From the NCBI GenBank assembly GCA_002280855.1, contig NCEU01000008.1, positions 1 to 64,000 on the forward strand: a DNA stretch of 64,000 nucleotides, given 5' to 3'. Positions 16,244 through 25,715 of the stretch are shown here, piece by piece. Position 1 is the stretch's first letter. Every line of letters starts with the position of its first letter. Source of the stretch: Sphingomonadales bacterium 32-65-25. GTDB taxonomy: Bacteria > Pseudomonadota > Alphaproteobacteria > Sphingomonadales > Sphingomonadaceae. The position numbers and the translations under genes are program-made. The notes under the pieces are model-generated. The model was given only the letters and a program-made list of their open reading frames with translations. It was not told the origin of the DNA and searched no databases.

Positions 16244-17785
16244 TCAGCGCGCGTCCGGCGGCAGGATCGGCGCCAACGGCAAGCTGGCGGCTTCATCTTC
16301 GATCTTCTTCAGGCCGCGCGCGAACAGCAGGCGATCGGCGCCCTTGAAGCCGAAGCGCCAGATGATCAGGCCATAGCTGCCCAGAATCGCGAAAAAGCCT
16401 ATCGAAAGCTGAATGGGTTCCGGCGTGCGCAGCACCAGCAGGCCGACGCCAAAGGCCGGAATGCCCGCCAGCAGCAACGACGGCCGCCAGCCAGACACGG
16501 CATGACCCAGCCGCGCCTGCAACAGCCGGGATTTGGCCACCGATTGCAGCAACGCCGCGATCGCCAGCGCCAGCGCCGCACCCACGCCGCCACCCAATGG
16601 GCCTGCCATCGGCACCAGCAGCAGCGACAGCCCGGCCTGCACCGCCAGCCCGATGACAGACCACATCAGATTGGCATTGCGCGCCACATAGATCAGCGCG
16701 CCTTCCGCCACGGCGGCTTGGGCGGCAAACAGTTCCACGGTCAGCAGCACGGCCAGCACCGTCACGCCGGCGGCAAAGGCCGGGCCAAACAGGCCCATCG
16801 CAGCCTGTCCGGGAATACCCAGCGCCAGCACCGCAGCGAGCTGCACCGCTGCCACCCAGAAACTGATCTGGCGCACATGCCCGGCCGCCTTGGCCAGATT
16901 GCCGGCAGCAAGGTTGCGAGTGAGTACCGGGCCCAAAATGGGATCGAAGCTGGATTTCAAACGCTGCGGCAGCGAGGCGATCTGCTGCGCCACATAATAG
17001 ATGCCCACGATCTCGGCCGAGGCAAAACGCCCAAGGATGAAGATGTCGAGTCGGCGCGCGCCCCATTCGGCGATATCGGCCCCGGCCAGTGGCACATTGG
17101 TTCTCACCAGTCGCCAGATACGCCCCACATCCAGCCGCCAACCGCCCGGCCAGCCAAAGCGGCGCAGCGCCGGCGACAGAGCCGCGAAAAACGCCGCCAC
17201 CATCGACAGCAGATAGGCGATCAGCATGCCGTCGCTTTTCAAGGCGGTGAACGCCAGCGCCAGCGCGGCAATCGACAACACCCAGGGCTCGATGATCGAA
17301 CGGGCCCGCACCTGCGCGCCAACATCATGGTGGAAGGCCAGGCCAGCCAACGCCACATCGGCCAACGCGATGAACGGGATAATCAGTGCGAACCACCGAT
17401 CAAGTGGCGCCAGCCGTGTGGCCGGAAACACGAGTTCGGGCAGCAGCACCAGCACCGCTGCCCCGGCCAGCGACGCGACCAGCGCTGCCAGCAACGCATC
17501 GATCAGAGCGGCTGCTTCATCCTGCGGGCGGCGCGCCATGTCTTCGGCGAGACCGCGCTTCAGGCCGAGCGTGGCCAGCATCGCCACCAGTTCCACCACC
17601 ATGGTGGCATAAGCAAAGCGGCCCAGCGCTTCGGCGCCATAGAGCCGGCCAGCGATGAACAGGAAGGGAAAGCGCGCCGCCAGCCGCAGCACATACCCAA
17701 AGAAACTGGTGCGCCCGCCCTTGGCCAAGGCAGCTGTTTCGGCTGCGTCCCGGTTTGGGTTCGAGGCCGGCGTTTCAGCCAACAT
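16244..17785 (-). CDS. Polysaccharide/lipid flippase (Wzx-like, MOP superfamily)
   Basis: The 513-residue integral membrane protein has about 12-14 helices and the oligosaccharide flippase layout, including an N-terminal TSFFGYVLRLAARFPFLFIAGRLYGAEALGRFAYA segment typical of Wzx proteins. It likely moves lipid-linked sugar units across the inner membrane for polysaccharide assembly. The gene overlaps the upstream flavin reductase gene by 11 bases, so they probably share a transcript although their functions look unrelated. No polymerase or glycosyltransferase genes flank it; the nearest sugar gene is galU at 18804. Confidence 0.85.
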   Translation of the reverse strand: MLAETPASNPNRDAAETAALAKGGRTSFFGYVLRLAARFPFLFIAGRLYGAEALGRFAYATMVVELVAMLATLGLKRGLAEDMARRPQDEAAALIDALLAALVASLAGAAVLVLLPELVFPATRLAPLDRWFALIIPFIALADVALAGLAFHHDVGAQVRARSIIEPWVLSIAALALAFTALKSDGMLIAYLLSMVAAFFAALSPALRRFGWPGGWRLDVGRIWRLVRTNVPLAGADIAEWGARRLDIFILGRFASAEIVGIYYVAQQIASLPQRLKSSFDPILGPVLTRNLAAGNLAKAAGHVRQISFWVAAVQLAAVLALGIPGQAAMGLFGPAFAAGVTVLAVLLTVELFAAQAAVAEGALIYVARNANLMWSVIGLAVQAGLSLLLVPMAGPLGGGVGAALALAIAALLQSVAKSRLLQARLGHAVSGWRPSLLLAGIPAFGVGLLVLRTPEPIQLSIGFFAILGSYGLIIWRFGFKGADRLLFARGLKKIEDEAASLPLAPILPPDAR

Positions 17786-18269
17786 GCACCCGGCGATAGC
17801 GGCCGTGCAGGTACAGCAGCGGCTCGCGGGCCTGGTCGAGCGCCAGCCGCGTCACCCGGCCGACGATGATGCGGTGATCGCCGCCATCATGATCGGCGTG
17901 CAGCGTGCAGGCAAAGGCGGCCTTGGCGCTCGCCAGCACCGGCACGCCATCCCAATCCTGCCAGTCATGCTCGGCAAAGCGGTCGATGCCCTTCTTGGTG
18001 AAGCGATCGGCGACGGCCTGGCCGTCCAGATCAAGGATGTTGATGGCAAAGCGACCCGATTCGCGCAGCACCGGCAGCGCCGAAGCGCCATTGGCCGGGC
18101 AGAACAGCAACAGCGGCGGGTCAAGACTGAGCGAGGTGAAGCTGTTGGCGGTGAGGCCCACCCGTTCGCCCGACAGTGATTGGCTGGTGATCACGGTGAC
18201 GCCGGTGGCGAAGCAGCCAAAGGCATCGCGCAGCAGGCGGGGATCGAACGGGGCATCAGCGTTGGTCAT
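17775..18269 (-). CDS. Flavin reductase family protein (FMN-binding split barrel)
   Basis: The 164-residue protein matches the NADH:flavin oxidoreductase component of two-component monooxygenases. It has FGCFATGVTVITSQ (about residues 17-30), GLTANSFTSLSLDPPLLLFC (FMN contacts), FAINILDLDGQ, and a C-terminal DHRIIVGRV and PLLYLHGRYR. It supplies reduced flavin to a partner oxygenase, and no partner is nearby. The start at 18269 (MTNADAPFDP) fits family length; 24 upstream codons look non-coding. It overlaps the flippase gene by 11 bases. Confidence 0.88.
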   Translation of the reverse strand: MTNADAPFDPRLLRDAFGCFATGVTVITSQSLSGERVGLTANSFTSLSLDPPLLLFCPANGASALPVLRESGRFAINILDLDGQAVADRFTKKGIDRFAEHDWQDWDGVPVLASAKAAFACTLHADHDGGDHRIIVGRVTRLALDQAREPLLYLHGRYRRVHVG

Positions 18270-18364
18270 CCGCCGTCCCCTATCGCGAATCCGCCGCCCG
18301 TCAATGTTGCGGATGCTCGCAGCGGCGCTATCGTGGCCCAACTGTCACCGCTGAGAGACATTGC

Positions 18365-18799
18365 ATGATCGCCGCCGCCCTTGCCCTGCTCGCCGCCAGC
18401 GCCGCTCTGCCTACCAGCCTGCCCGTGGACGCTGCGACGCTGGCACGGCTGCCAGTGGCCAATGCAACCCTCACGGCACACGGGAAGAGCCATGCCTGTA
18501 CCGGCGTCTGGCTGGCCGATCTGGCCGCAGCGGCCGGCCTGCCGGCGGGCGAGGCGCTGCGCGGCCCGGCACTGACGACCCTGATCGTGGCGGAGGCTGG
18601 TGACGGCTATCGCGTCGCCTTCAGCCTGGCCGAACTTGATCCCAAGCTGGGCAACCGCGCCGTGCTGGTGGCGAACGCCTGCGATGGCCAGCCCCTGGCC
18701 GCCGCCGATGGCCCGCTACGGCTGGTGGTGCCCGGCGAAGTGCGTGCAGCCCGCTCCGTGCGGCAGATCAAGGCGCTGCGGGTGGTTGCCCTGCCCTGA
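18365..18799 (+). CDS. Exported molybdopterin-binding-domain-like protein
   Basis: The 144-residue protein has a short signal peptide (MIAAALALLAASAALP) and a single domain resembling a small piece of the sulfite-oxidase molybdopterin fold: HACTGVWLADLAAAAGLP with a Cys near residue 42, then YRVAFSLAELDP, ANACDGQPL and RLVVPGEVRAARSVRQIKAL. Whether it binds cofactor is unknown; such short proteins are annotated as molybdopterin-dependent oxidoreductase-like. It lies between divergent flavin reductase and convergent galU genes, 4 bases from the latter. Confidence 0.7.
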   Translation: MIAAALALLAASAALPTSLPVDAATLARLPVANATLTAHGKSHACTGVWLADLAAAAGLPAGEALRGPALTTLIVAEAGDGYRVAFSLAELDPKLGNRAVLVANACDGQPLAAADGPLRLVVPGEVRAARSVRQIKALRVVALP

Positions 18800-18803
18800 T
18801 CGT

Positions 18804-19682
18804 TCAGAACTGCTGGCTGCGCAGCCATTCGCGCACGGCCGGGCCAACATCCTCGCGCTCCAGCGCCAGCGCCACGTTGGCCGTCACATGCCCGGCCTTG
18901 TCGCCGCAATCAAAGCGGGTGCCGGTGAAGGTGAGGGCGTGGAACGGCTGCTGGCCAATCATTTCCGCCATGGCATCGGTGAGCTGAATCTCGTTGCCGG
19001 CGCCGCGCTTACCCAACGCCAGCACGTCCATCACCTCGGGCTGCAAGATGTAACGGCCGATGGCGGCCAGCCGCGATGGGGCCGTGCCCTGCTTCGGCTT
19101 TTCCACCAGGCCCGTCACTTCGGTGATCAGGCCATCGACAGCGCCGGGCGAAACGATGCCGTAACGATGCGTATGCTCGTCCGGCACTTCCAGCACAGAG
19201 ATAATGTTGCCGCCCAGCCGCCGGTAGGCGTCGTGCATTTCCTTCAGCGCCGGGTTGGCGGGGTTCCACAGCAGTTCATCGGGCAGCAGCACGGCAAAGG
19301 CTTCACGCCCCACCACGTGGCGCGCGCACCAAACAGCATGCCCCAGCCCGGCCGGATCCTGCTGGCGCACATAGACCATGCGGCCAGGCTCGATCTGGGT
19401 GGCTTCCAGAACGGCGAGTTCCGCCGTCTTGCCCTTGGCCTTCAGGCTGTCCACCAGCTCGCGGGCAACATCGAAATAATCCTCCAGCGCGCCCTTGCCG
19501 CGGGCTGTCACGAACACCAGCCGCTCGATACCGGCGGCCAACGCTTCGTCCACCGCATATTGCAGCAGTGGCTTGTCCACCACAGGGAGCATTTCCTTGG
19601 GCATGGCCTTGGTGGCCGGCAGGAACCGCGTGCCCTGGCCGCCCACCGGGAAAACGGCGGTCTTAACGGGTTTGATCGACAT
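18804..19682 (-). CDS. galU: UTP-glucose-1-phosphate uridylyltransferase
   Basis: The 292-residue cytoplasmic enzyme makes UDP-glucose for surface polysaccharide synthesis. The nucleotidyltransferase signature AVFPVGGQGTRFLPATKAMPKEMLP spans about residues 9-33, followed by VDKPLLQYAVDEA and the VEKPK motif. The start at 19682 (MSIKPVKTAVF) is preferred over an ATG seven codons upstream because it matches the usual N-terminus. The 99-base upstream gap separates it from the amidohydrolase on the same strand. It may supply substrate to polysaccharide assembly involving the flippase at 16244. Confidence 0.95.
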   Translation of the reverse strand: MSIKPVKTAVFPVGGQGTRFLPATKAMPKEMLPVVDKPLLQYAVDEALAAGIERLVFVTARGKGALEDYFDVARELVDSLKAKGKTAELAVLEATQIEPGRMVYVRQQDPAGLGHAVWCARHVVGREAFAVLLPDELLWNPANPALKEMHDAYRRLGGNIISVLEVPDEHTHRYGIVSPGAVDGLITEVTGLVEKPKQGTAPSRLAAIGRYILQPEVMDVLALGKRGAGNEIQLTDAMAEMIGQQPFHALTFTGTRFDCGDKAGHVTANVALALEREDVGPAVREWLRSQQF

Positions 19683-19782
19683 ATTGACCTCTATGTGTGG
19701 CAATCATCCATTGCCAACAGAGACGGCCGGTCAAGCGAAACTTCGATGAATGGCGTGTTGGACGCGCCGAGTCGCGGCCTTT

Positions 19783-21480
19783 TCAGCCACTTGTGCCGCC
19801 GCGCAGCAGCCGGCCAGGCAGCGCGCCGGTGGCTTCGCCCTCGCGGTAGGTGATCTGGCCGGCGACCAGCGTTGCCCGGATCCCGCGGGCACGCTGCACC
19901 AGGCGGCGCCCCCCGGCGGGCAGATCATGCGCCACATCCGGCGGCAACAGGGCGAGCCGATCAAGATCGATGAGGTTCACATCTGCCCGCTGGCCGGGGC
20001 GCAGCAGGCCGCGATCGGTCAGGCCCAGCGCCCGTGCCGTGTCGTGCGCCTGGCGCTTGATCAAGAATTCCAGCGGCAGCCGACCATGGCTGCGATCGCG
20101 CGCCCAGTGGGTGATCAAGGTGGTGGGGAAACTGCCGTCGCAGATCATGCCGACATGCGCGCCACCATCGGACAGGCCGGGGATGGTGTCCTTGTGAGCA
20201 AGCATGGTGCCAACGGCATCGAGATCCCCATCGGCGAAATTGAGGAACGGCACATAGATCATGCCCGCACGCAGCCATTCCGCCGCCACCACTTCATAGG
20301 CCACGCCGCGCCGCATCGCTTCGGCGGCGAGGCTGGTTTCGGGCAGGGGTTCATAATTGGGCGGATCACCCAGCTGATACATGTCGCCCCAGCGGTGCAG
20401 CAGCGCCGTGCCGAGCGCATTGGCGGCCGGCGGCGGGTTGGCGACCAGGCGTGCAACAAAGTCCGGTTCGGCAAGCAGTCGGCGCTGCTCGTCAAGGGTG
20501 GCGCTCTTGGGCCAATCCGGATGCAGGCTGAACGGGTTGAGAGTGAGATCAAGGCCGAGCAGCACACCGACGGGCCGCGCCGCCACCTGCGCTTTCATGG
20601 GCAGCCCCGCGGCTGTGGCCTGTTCCAGCATGTCGAGCAACTTACGCCAGCCCAGCGGCGCGACGGGCGATTGGGCAAGCGAAAAGCTGAGCGGCCGACC
20701 CGAGGCCTCGCACAGCCGGCGCATCATGGCGAATTCCGCCACGGGATCAGCGAAATCGGACACGAATTGCAGCACACCCTTGCCGGCCCGGCCCAACGCC
20801 AGCGCGATGCCCATCAATTCGTCCTCAGCCGCCGTCAGCGTTGGCGTCGGCTGGCCGTCGGACGTGCGATGGTTGAGCGTGCGAGACGTCGAAAAGCCCA
20901 TCGCACCGGCATGCATCGCCGTTTCGGCCAGCGCCGCCATCTGCGCGATCTCGTCGGCACTGGCCGCTTCGCGATTGGCGCCACGTTCGCCCATAACGAA
21001 CACGCGCAGCGCCGCGTGCGGCAGTTGCAGGCCGATATCCATGTCAAAGCCGCGGCCAGCCAAGCTGTCGAGATATTCAGGGAAGCTCTGCCAGTTCCAC
21101 GGCAGGCCATCCTTGAGGACCGGGAAGGGCAGATCCTCCACCCCTTCCATCAGCCGGATCAGCCGATCCTGATCTTCCACCCGGCACGGCGCAAAGCCCA
21201 CGCCGCAATTGCCGGCAATCACCGTGGTGACGCCGTGCCACGACGAGGGTTGCAGGCGCTGATCCCAGGTCGCCTGCCCGTCATAATGGGTGTGGACATC
21301 GACGAAACCGGGGGTAACGAGCAGGCCCTTGGCGTCAACTTCCTCGGCGCCGCGCCCATTGACCTGGCCAACGGCGGCAATGCGGCCATCCTTGACCGCC
21401 ACATCGCATTCGAACCCGGGGCTGCCGCTCCCGTCGACAATGTGGCCCTTGCGGATGACGAGATCGAAATCGCTGCTCAT
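19783..21480 (-). CDS. D-aminoacylase / N-acyl-D-amino-acid deacylase family amidohydrolase
   Basis: The 565-residue protein belongs to the amidohydrolase superfamily. It opens with FDLVIRKGHIVDGSGSPGFECDVAVKDG, has the first metal motif GFVDVHTHYDGQATWD (about residues 57-72), the GNCGVGFAPC stretch whose first Cys can ligate zinc, and a late LSDGGAHVGMICD motif with the catalytic Asp region. It would hydrolyse N-acyl-D-amino acids or related amides; the exact substrate is unproven. No signal peptide is seen. A 31-base gap links it to PdeM upstream on the same strand. Confidence 0.88.
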   Translation of the reverse strand: MSSDFDLVIRKGHIVDGSGSPGFECDVAVKDGRIAAVGQVNGRGAEEVDAKGLLVTPGFVDVHTHYDGQATWDQRLQPSSWHGVTTVIAGNCGVGFAPCRVEDQDRLIRLMEGVEDLPFPVLKDGLPWNWQSFPEYLDSLAGRGFDMDIGLQLPHAALRVFVMGERGANREAASADEIAQMAALAETAMHAGAMGFSTSRTLNHRTSDGQPTPTLTAAEDELMGIALALGRAGKGVLQFVSDFADPVAEFAMMRRLCEASGRPLSFSLAQSPVAPLGWRKLLDMLEQATAAGLPMKAQVAARPVGVLLGLDLTLNPFSLHPDWPKSATLDEQRRLLAEPDFVARLVANPPPAANALGTALLHRWGDMYQLGDPPNYEPLPETSLAAEAMRRGVAYEVVAAEWLRAGMIYVPFLNFADGDLDAVGTMLAHKDTIPGLSDGGAHVGMICDGSFPTTLITHWARDRSHGRLPLEFLIKRQAHDTARALGLTDRGLLRPGQRADVNLIDLDRLALLPPDVAHDLPAGGRRLVQRARGIRATLVAGQITYREGEATGALPGRLLRGGTSG

Positions 21481-21511
21481 GGGCCAAGCGTCTCGCGATG
21501 GGGCTGCAACG

Positions 21512-22174
21512 TCAACCTACCGGAAAGCGCAACAGCCGATCCCCTTCCACCACCAGCGCCGTCGCCGGCCCGGCCAGCGCCGCCTGCAGGGCCGGATCGG
21601 CAATATCCAACCCGCCAGTAAAGGCGCCATAGGCGGGCAGGATCAGCTTGGTCGGGCCGTGCGCAAAACAACGGCGCGCGATGTGGCGGCCACGGTGGCG
21701 GATCACCAGCTTGGGGTGAAAATGGCCGGACAGTTCGGGCGTCGGATCAGCCGGATCGGCTTCGTGGCGCAGCACCAGCGGGCCGATGCGGCCTTCCACC
21801 ATGACGCGGCCGCCCAGCACGGCGGCGGCATCCTCATCGTGATTGCCGGTGATCCACCACCAATCGAGACTGCGCGTCATCGTCATCAGCGCGCGGCGGG
21901 TTTCGTCCGACAATCGATCGGGGCCCGCTTCATCGTGGAACGAATCGCCCAGACAGACCAGCCGCTGTGCCCCCGTGGTTTCGACCGCGCCGATCAAGTT
22001 GGTCAGCGTTTCAGCCGTTGCGTGCGGCGGCAGCAGCCAGCCCTTCGCGGCGAAATGGCTGGCCTTTTCGAAGTGTAGATCGGCAACGAACAGGGTGCTC
22101 TCGCCCGGCCACCACAAGGCCCCGCAGGGCAGCGGCTGCAACGCCTCACCAGCGAACGAAAAGGAAACAGACAT
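21512..22174 (-). CDS. pdeM: Ligase-associated DNA damage response phosphoesterase
   Basis: The 220-residue metallophosphoesterase carries the full motif set: DLHFEKASHF (residues about 31-40), GDSFHDE, GNHDEDA and GHFHPKLVIRHRGR. PdeM-type proteins are nucleases/phosphoesterases encoded beside an Lhr-type helicase, an MBL exonuclease and an ATP-dependent ligase. Here it follows the helicase gene by 32 bases in reverse order of transcription: pdeM lies downstream of the helicase on the same strand. The putative role is DNA end processing in the cytoplasm. Confidence 0.9.
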   Translation of the reverse strand: MSVSFSFAGEALQPLPCGALWWPGESTLFVADLHFEKASHFAAKGWLLPPHATAETLTNLIGAVETTGAQRLVCLGDSFHDEAGPDRLSDETRRALMTMTRSLDWWWITGNHDEDAAAVLGGRVMVEGRIGPLVLRHEADPADPTPELSGHFHPKLVIRHRGRHIARRCFAHGPTKLILPAYGAFTGGLDIADPALQAALAGPATALVVEGDRLLRFPVG

Positions 22175-22206
22175 GGTGCTGCGTTAGAGCCGCGCTGCCC
22201 TGAAGG

Positions 22207-24627
22207 TCAATCCACCCGCATCGCTTCGGCGATCAGCGCCTCGGCCTCCAGCAGCAGTGCCGAGTCCGCGCTGTCACCCACACGTTCGCGGCCAATGGTG
22301 AGCAGCGACGGCACCGCCAGCGGCGTCACATGCGCGGCGCGAACGTGGCTGAGGTTGCCGTGCGCCTGTTCCAGCAGGGCGGCCAGCCGGGCGATATCGG
22401 TCAGCTTGCCCCGCGCATCCGTCCAGGCGGCGGTGAGCAGCAGATGGTCCGGCTCGTGGCGGCGCAGCACGTCATAGATGAGGTCGGACGACACGCTCAT
22501 CGCCTTGCCGCTCTTGTGCACGCCAGGCTGTACCCGCTCGATCAGGCCACCGATGATGGCGACCTCGCGGAACGCGCGGCGCAGGAACGGCGAGGCGGCG
22601 AGCCATTGCGCCAGTTCATCCTCCAGAACGGTCGGATCGAACAAGGGCTGCGGGTCATCGACCGGATCGAGGCTCCAGCAGGCCATGGCGTAATCCGATG
22701 CGACAAAACCCAGCGGTTTCAGCCCCGCCCGCTCCATGCGCTGCGTCACCAGCATGCCCAGCGTCTGGTGCGCCGGGTGGCCGGCAAAGCCATAGACGAC
22801 CATGTACCAGCGGTCATCGCGCTGGAACGTCTCCACCAGCACATCATCCGAGCCGGGCAGACGCGACACGCGATCCTGGATGGCCAGCCATTCACGGACA
22901 TCGTCGGGCATCCCCAGCCAGCGCGCGCGATCATTCATCAGGCCGCGCACCCTTGCCGCCAGCCGGGTTGTCATCGGCATGCGCCCGCCGGCATAGACCG
23001 GCACTTTCGGGCTGCCACGGCCCATGCGGACATGGATATCGGCGCCTTCGAAGCCAGTGACCTCAAGCGTCTGCCCGGCGAACATGAAACTGTCCCCCAC
23101 CCGGAGCTGCCCGGCGAAATACTCCTCCACCTGGCCCAGCTTGCGGCCGTGGCGATTGGATTTGCCGCTGCCGAACACGACATTCATGGCAACCGCTTCA
23201 ACGATGGTGCCGCTGTTCATCCGCCACTGCCGCGCCAGCGCCGCCGATCGCAGCCGCAGCCGGCCATCGGGCATCGCTACCAGCCGCTGGTAACGCTCAT
23301 AGGCTTTCAGCGCGTAACCGCCGGTCGCGGCATAGCCGAGCACAGCATCAAAGCTTTCGCGGGTGACGCCGGCATAGGGTGCAGCGCTTTTCACTTCGTC
23401 GTACAGTTCATCGGGGAAAAACGGCCCGGCAGCGGCGCAACCGACGACATGCTGGGCCAGCACATCAAGCGCGCCGGGGCGGAAACCGTCCGGGTCCAAC
23501 TCGCCGGCCTGCACGGCATCGCGGGCGGCCAGCGCCTCCAGATATTCAAAGCGGTTGCCGGGCACGATCAGGCAGCGGCTGGCTTCATCCATGCGGTGAT
23601 TGGCTCTGCCGGTGCGTTGCAGCAGGCGCGAGGCGCCCTTGGGCGCCCCCATCTGGATGACCAGATCAACGTCACCCCAATCGAGCCCGAGATCGAGGCT
23701 GGCGGTCGCCACGATGGCGCGCAATTTTCCGGCCGCCATCGCCGCCTCCACCTTGCGGCGGGCTTCGGGCGCCAGGCTGCCGTGGTGGATGCCGATCGGC
23801 AGCGATTGGTCATTTTCCGCCCACAGATCGCGGAACACCAGTTCGGCCACCGCGCGGGTGTTGACGAACACGATGGCCAGCCGTGCGCTTTCGATGCGGC
23901 GCATGACAGCGCGCGCCGCCCAGCGGCCATTGTGCCCACCCCAGGGGATGCGATCATCGATGACGAGAATGTCGATGGCGGGATCGGCACCGCCTTGCGC
24001 CACTACGATCTCCACCTGCGTGGAGTCGGCATCGGGCGCCAGCCAGCCGGCCCAGCTTTCCGGATCGGCGATGGTGGCCGAAAGGCCAACACGCTGCAGG
24101 CTTGGCGCGAGTCGTTGCAGGCGGGCGAGGCACAGCATCAACTGATCACCGCGCTTGGTGGTACCAAAGGCGTGAACTTCATCGATGATGACGCGCTTCA
24201 CCCCGGCCATCATCGCCGCGGCCTCGGGGTTGGAGAGCAGATTGGCGAGGCTTTCCGGCGTCGTCAGCAGGATGTGCGGGGGCACCTCCTTCTGCCGCGC
24301 CTTGCGCGCTGCCGGCGTGTCGCCAGTGCGGGTCTCCACTCTGATATCCAGGCCCATCTCGGCAATCGGCGTGATGAGGTTGCGCTGAACATCCACCGCA
24401 AGCGCCTTCAAGGGCGAGATGTAGAGCGTGTGCAGGCCCTCATGCGGCGCGGCTGCCAGATCGGCCAGCGTCGGCAGGAACCCCGCCAATGTCTTGCCCG
24501 CCCCGGTCGGCGCCGTCAGCAGCGCATGCCGCCCGCGTGCTGCGGCATCCAGCATCGCCAACTGATGCGCACGCACCTGCCAGCCGCGCACAGCAAACCA
24601 GCTGTTGATGATGTTCGGCAGTTCCAC
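22207..24627 (-). CDS. Ligase-associated DEXH-box DNA helicase (Lhr-core type)
   Basis: The 806-residue helicase begins at GTG 24627, chosen because the encoded (M)ELPNIINSWFAVRGWQVRAHQ matches the usual N-terminus; the frame is open to 24690. It has Walker A TAPTGAGKT (38-46), DEVH box (149-152), LSATIADP (motif III), the C-terminal RecA domain with LLQRTGRANHR, a winged helix and the Lhr-core domain. It is the motor of a DNA-repair cassette. It is divergent from the MBL exonuclease gene 56 bases away and upstream of pdeM. The cassette's ATP-dependent ligase gene is missing from this locus. Confidence 0.93.
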   Translation of the reverse strand: MELPNIINSWFAVRGWQVRAHQLAMLDAAARGRHALLTAPTGAGKTLAGFLPTLADLAAAPHEGLHTLYISPLKALAVDVQRNLITPIAEMGLDIRVETRTGDTPAARKARQKEVPPHILLTTPESLANLLSNPEAAAMMAGVKRVIIDEVHAFGTTKRGDQLMLCLARLQRLAPSLQRVGLSATIADPESWAGWLAPDADSTQVEIVVAQGGADPAIDILVIDDRIPWGGHNGRWAARAVMRRIESARLAIVFVNTRAVAELVFRDLWAENDQSLPIGIHHGSLAPEARRKVEAAMAAGKLRAIVATASLDLGLDWGDVDLVIQMGAPKGASRLLQRTGRANHRMDEASRCLIVPGNRFEYLEALAARDAVQAGELDPDGFRPGALDVLAQHVVGCAAAGPFFPDELYDEVKSAAPYAGVTRESFDAVLGYAATGGYALKAYERYQRLVAMPDGRLRLRSAALARQWRMNSGTIVEAVAMNVVFGSGKSNRHGRKLGQVEEYFAGQLRVGDSFMFAGQTLEVTGFEGADIHVRMGRGSPKVPVYAGGRMPMTTRLAARVRGLMNDRARWLGMPDDVREWLAIQDRVSRLPGSDDVLVETFQRDDRWYMVVYGFAGHPAHQTLGMLVTQRMERAGLKPLGFVASDYAMACWSLDPVDDPQPLFDPTVLEDELAQWLAASPFLRRAFREVAIIGGLIERVQPGVHKSGKAMSVSSDLIYDVLRRHEPDHLLLTAAWTDARGKLTDIARLAALLEQAHGNLSHVRAAHVTPLAVPSLLTIGRERVGDSADSALLLEAEALIAEAMRVD

Positions 24628-24683
24628 AGCTGCGACCCATGGCAAGGGTGACAGGGCAAACGCAAGCCGGCATCGTGGCCCGC

Positions 24684-25682
24684 ATGGCACCTGACTGGAT
24701 CACGCCCCGGCCTGAAGGGCTCTACCTGCCCGGCATCGATGCCTGGGTGGACCCATCACGCCCGCAATCCCGCGCCATCATCACCCACGGCCACGCCGAT
24801 CACGCCCGCGCCGGGCATGGCAAAGTGCTGGCCACCGCCGAAACACTGGCGATCATGCACCAACGCTTTGGCCCGCAGCCGGGTGGGCAGGCTTTGGCCT
24901 ATGGCGAACGGCTGGCGCTGGGCGATGGGCTGTCGCTGATGCTGTTGCCCGCCGGCCATGTGCTGGGTTCGGCGCAGGTGGTGCTGGAAAAGGCCGGCAC
25001 CCGCATCATTGTTTCGGGCGATTACAAGCGGCGCGCCGATCTGACTTGCGTCGCGTTCGAACCGCTGGCCTGCGATATCTTCATCACCGAAGCCACCTTC
25101 GGTCTGCCGGTGTTCCGCCATCCCGAAACGGCTGGCGAAGTGACCAGGCTGCTGGCCGCATTGGCCGCCAATCCGGATCGCTGCGTGGCGGTGGGCGCCT
25201 ATGCGTTGGGCAAGGCGCAGCGGGTGATCGCCGAACTGCGCCGCGCCGGCCATGACGCGCCCATCTATCTGCACGGCGCGATGACGGCCCTGTGCGCGCT
25301 TTACGAAGCGCACGGCGTCGCGCTCGGTGATCTGCACCCCGTGGGCACATTGAAAGGCGATGCGCTGAAAGGCGCCATCATCGTCGCGCCGCCATCGGCC
25401 CTGCGCGATGTGTGGAGCCGCCGCCTGCCCGATCCGATCACCGCCATGGCATCCGGCTGGATGCGTGTGCGCCAGCGCGCGGTGCAGAGCGGCATCGAGC
25501 TGCCGTTGGTGATTTCCGATCACGCTGATTGGGACGAGCTGACCGCCACCATCACCGAGTTGAACCCGGCCGAAGTGTGGGTCACCCATGGCCGCGAGGA
25601 GGCGTTGCTGCACTGGTGCGGGCTGCATCAGCGCCGGGCGCGGGCGCTGGACATGGTTGGACGGGACGATGAGGGGGATTGA
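24684..25682 (+). CDS. Ligase-associated DNA exonuclease (metallo-beta-lactamase/beta-CASP type)
   Basis: The 332-residue protein starts at ATG 24684 (MAPDWITPRPEGLYLPG). It has the metal motif THGHADH (His35, His37, Asp39, His40), the LLPAGHVLGSAQ histidine, SGDYKRR and a late VISDHADWDEL histidine. These proteins resemble Artemis/SNM1 nucleases and are coded with an ATP-dependent ligase and Lhr helicase. Here the next gene, 33 bases downstream, is pyrD, where the ligase would be expected. Confidence 0.9.
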   Translation: MAPDWITPRPEGLYLPGIDAWVDPSRPQSRAIITHGHADHARAGHGKVLATAETLAIMHQRFGPQPGGQALAYGERLALGDGLSLMLLPAGHVLGSAQVVLEKAGTRIIVSGDYKRRADLTCVAFEPLACDIFITEATFGLPVFRHPETAGEVTRLLAALAANPDRCVAVGAYALGKAQRVIAELRRAGHDAPIYLHGAMTALCALYEAHGVALGDLHPVGTLKGDALKGAIIVAPPSALRDVWSRRLPDPITAMASGWMRVRQRAVQSGIELPLVISDHADWDELTATITELNPAEVWVTHGREEALLHWCGLHQRRARALDMVGRDDEGD

Positions 25683-25715
25683 ACCCCATCCGTCGCCCTG
25701 CCATGGCGGTGACCG

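Noticed and set aside
22330..24651. A 773-codon open frame on the plus strand opposite the Lhr-type helicase
   Set aside because: Sequence is rich in His/Gln/Arg with no family match; the antisense helicase has complete motifs.
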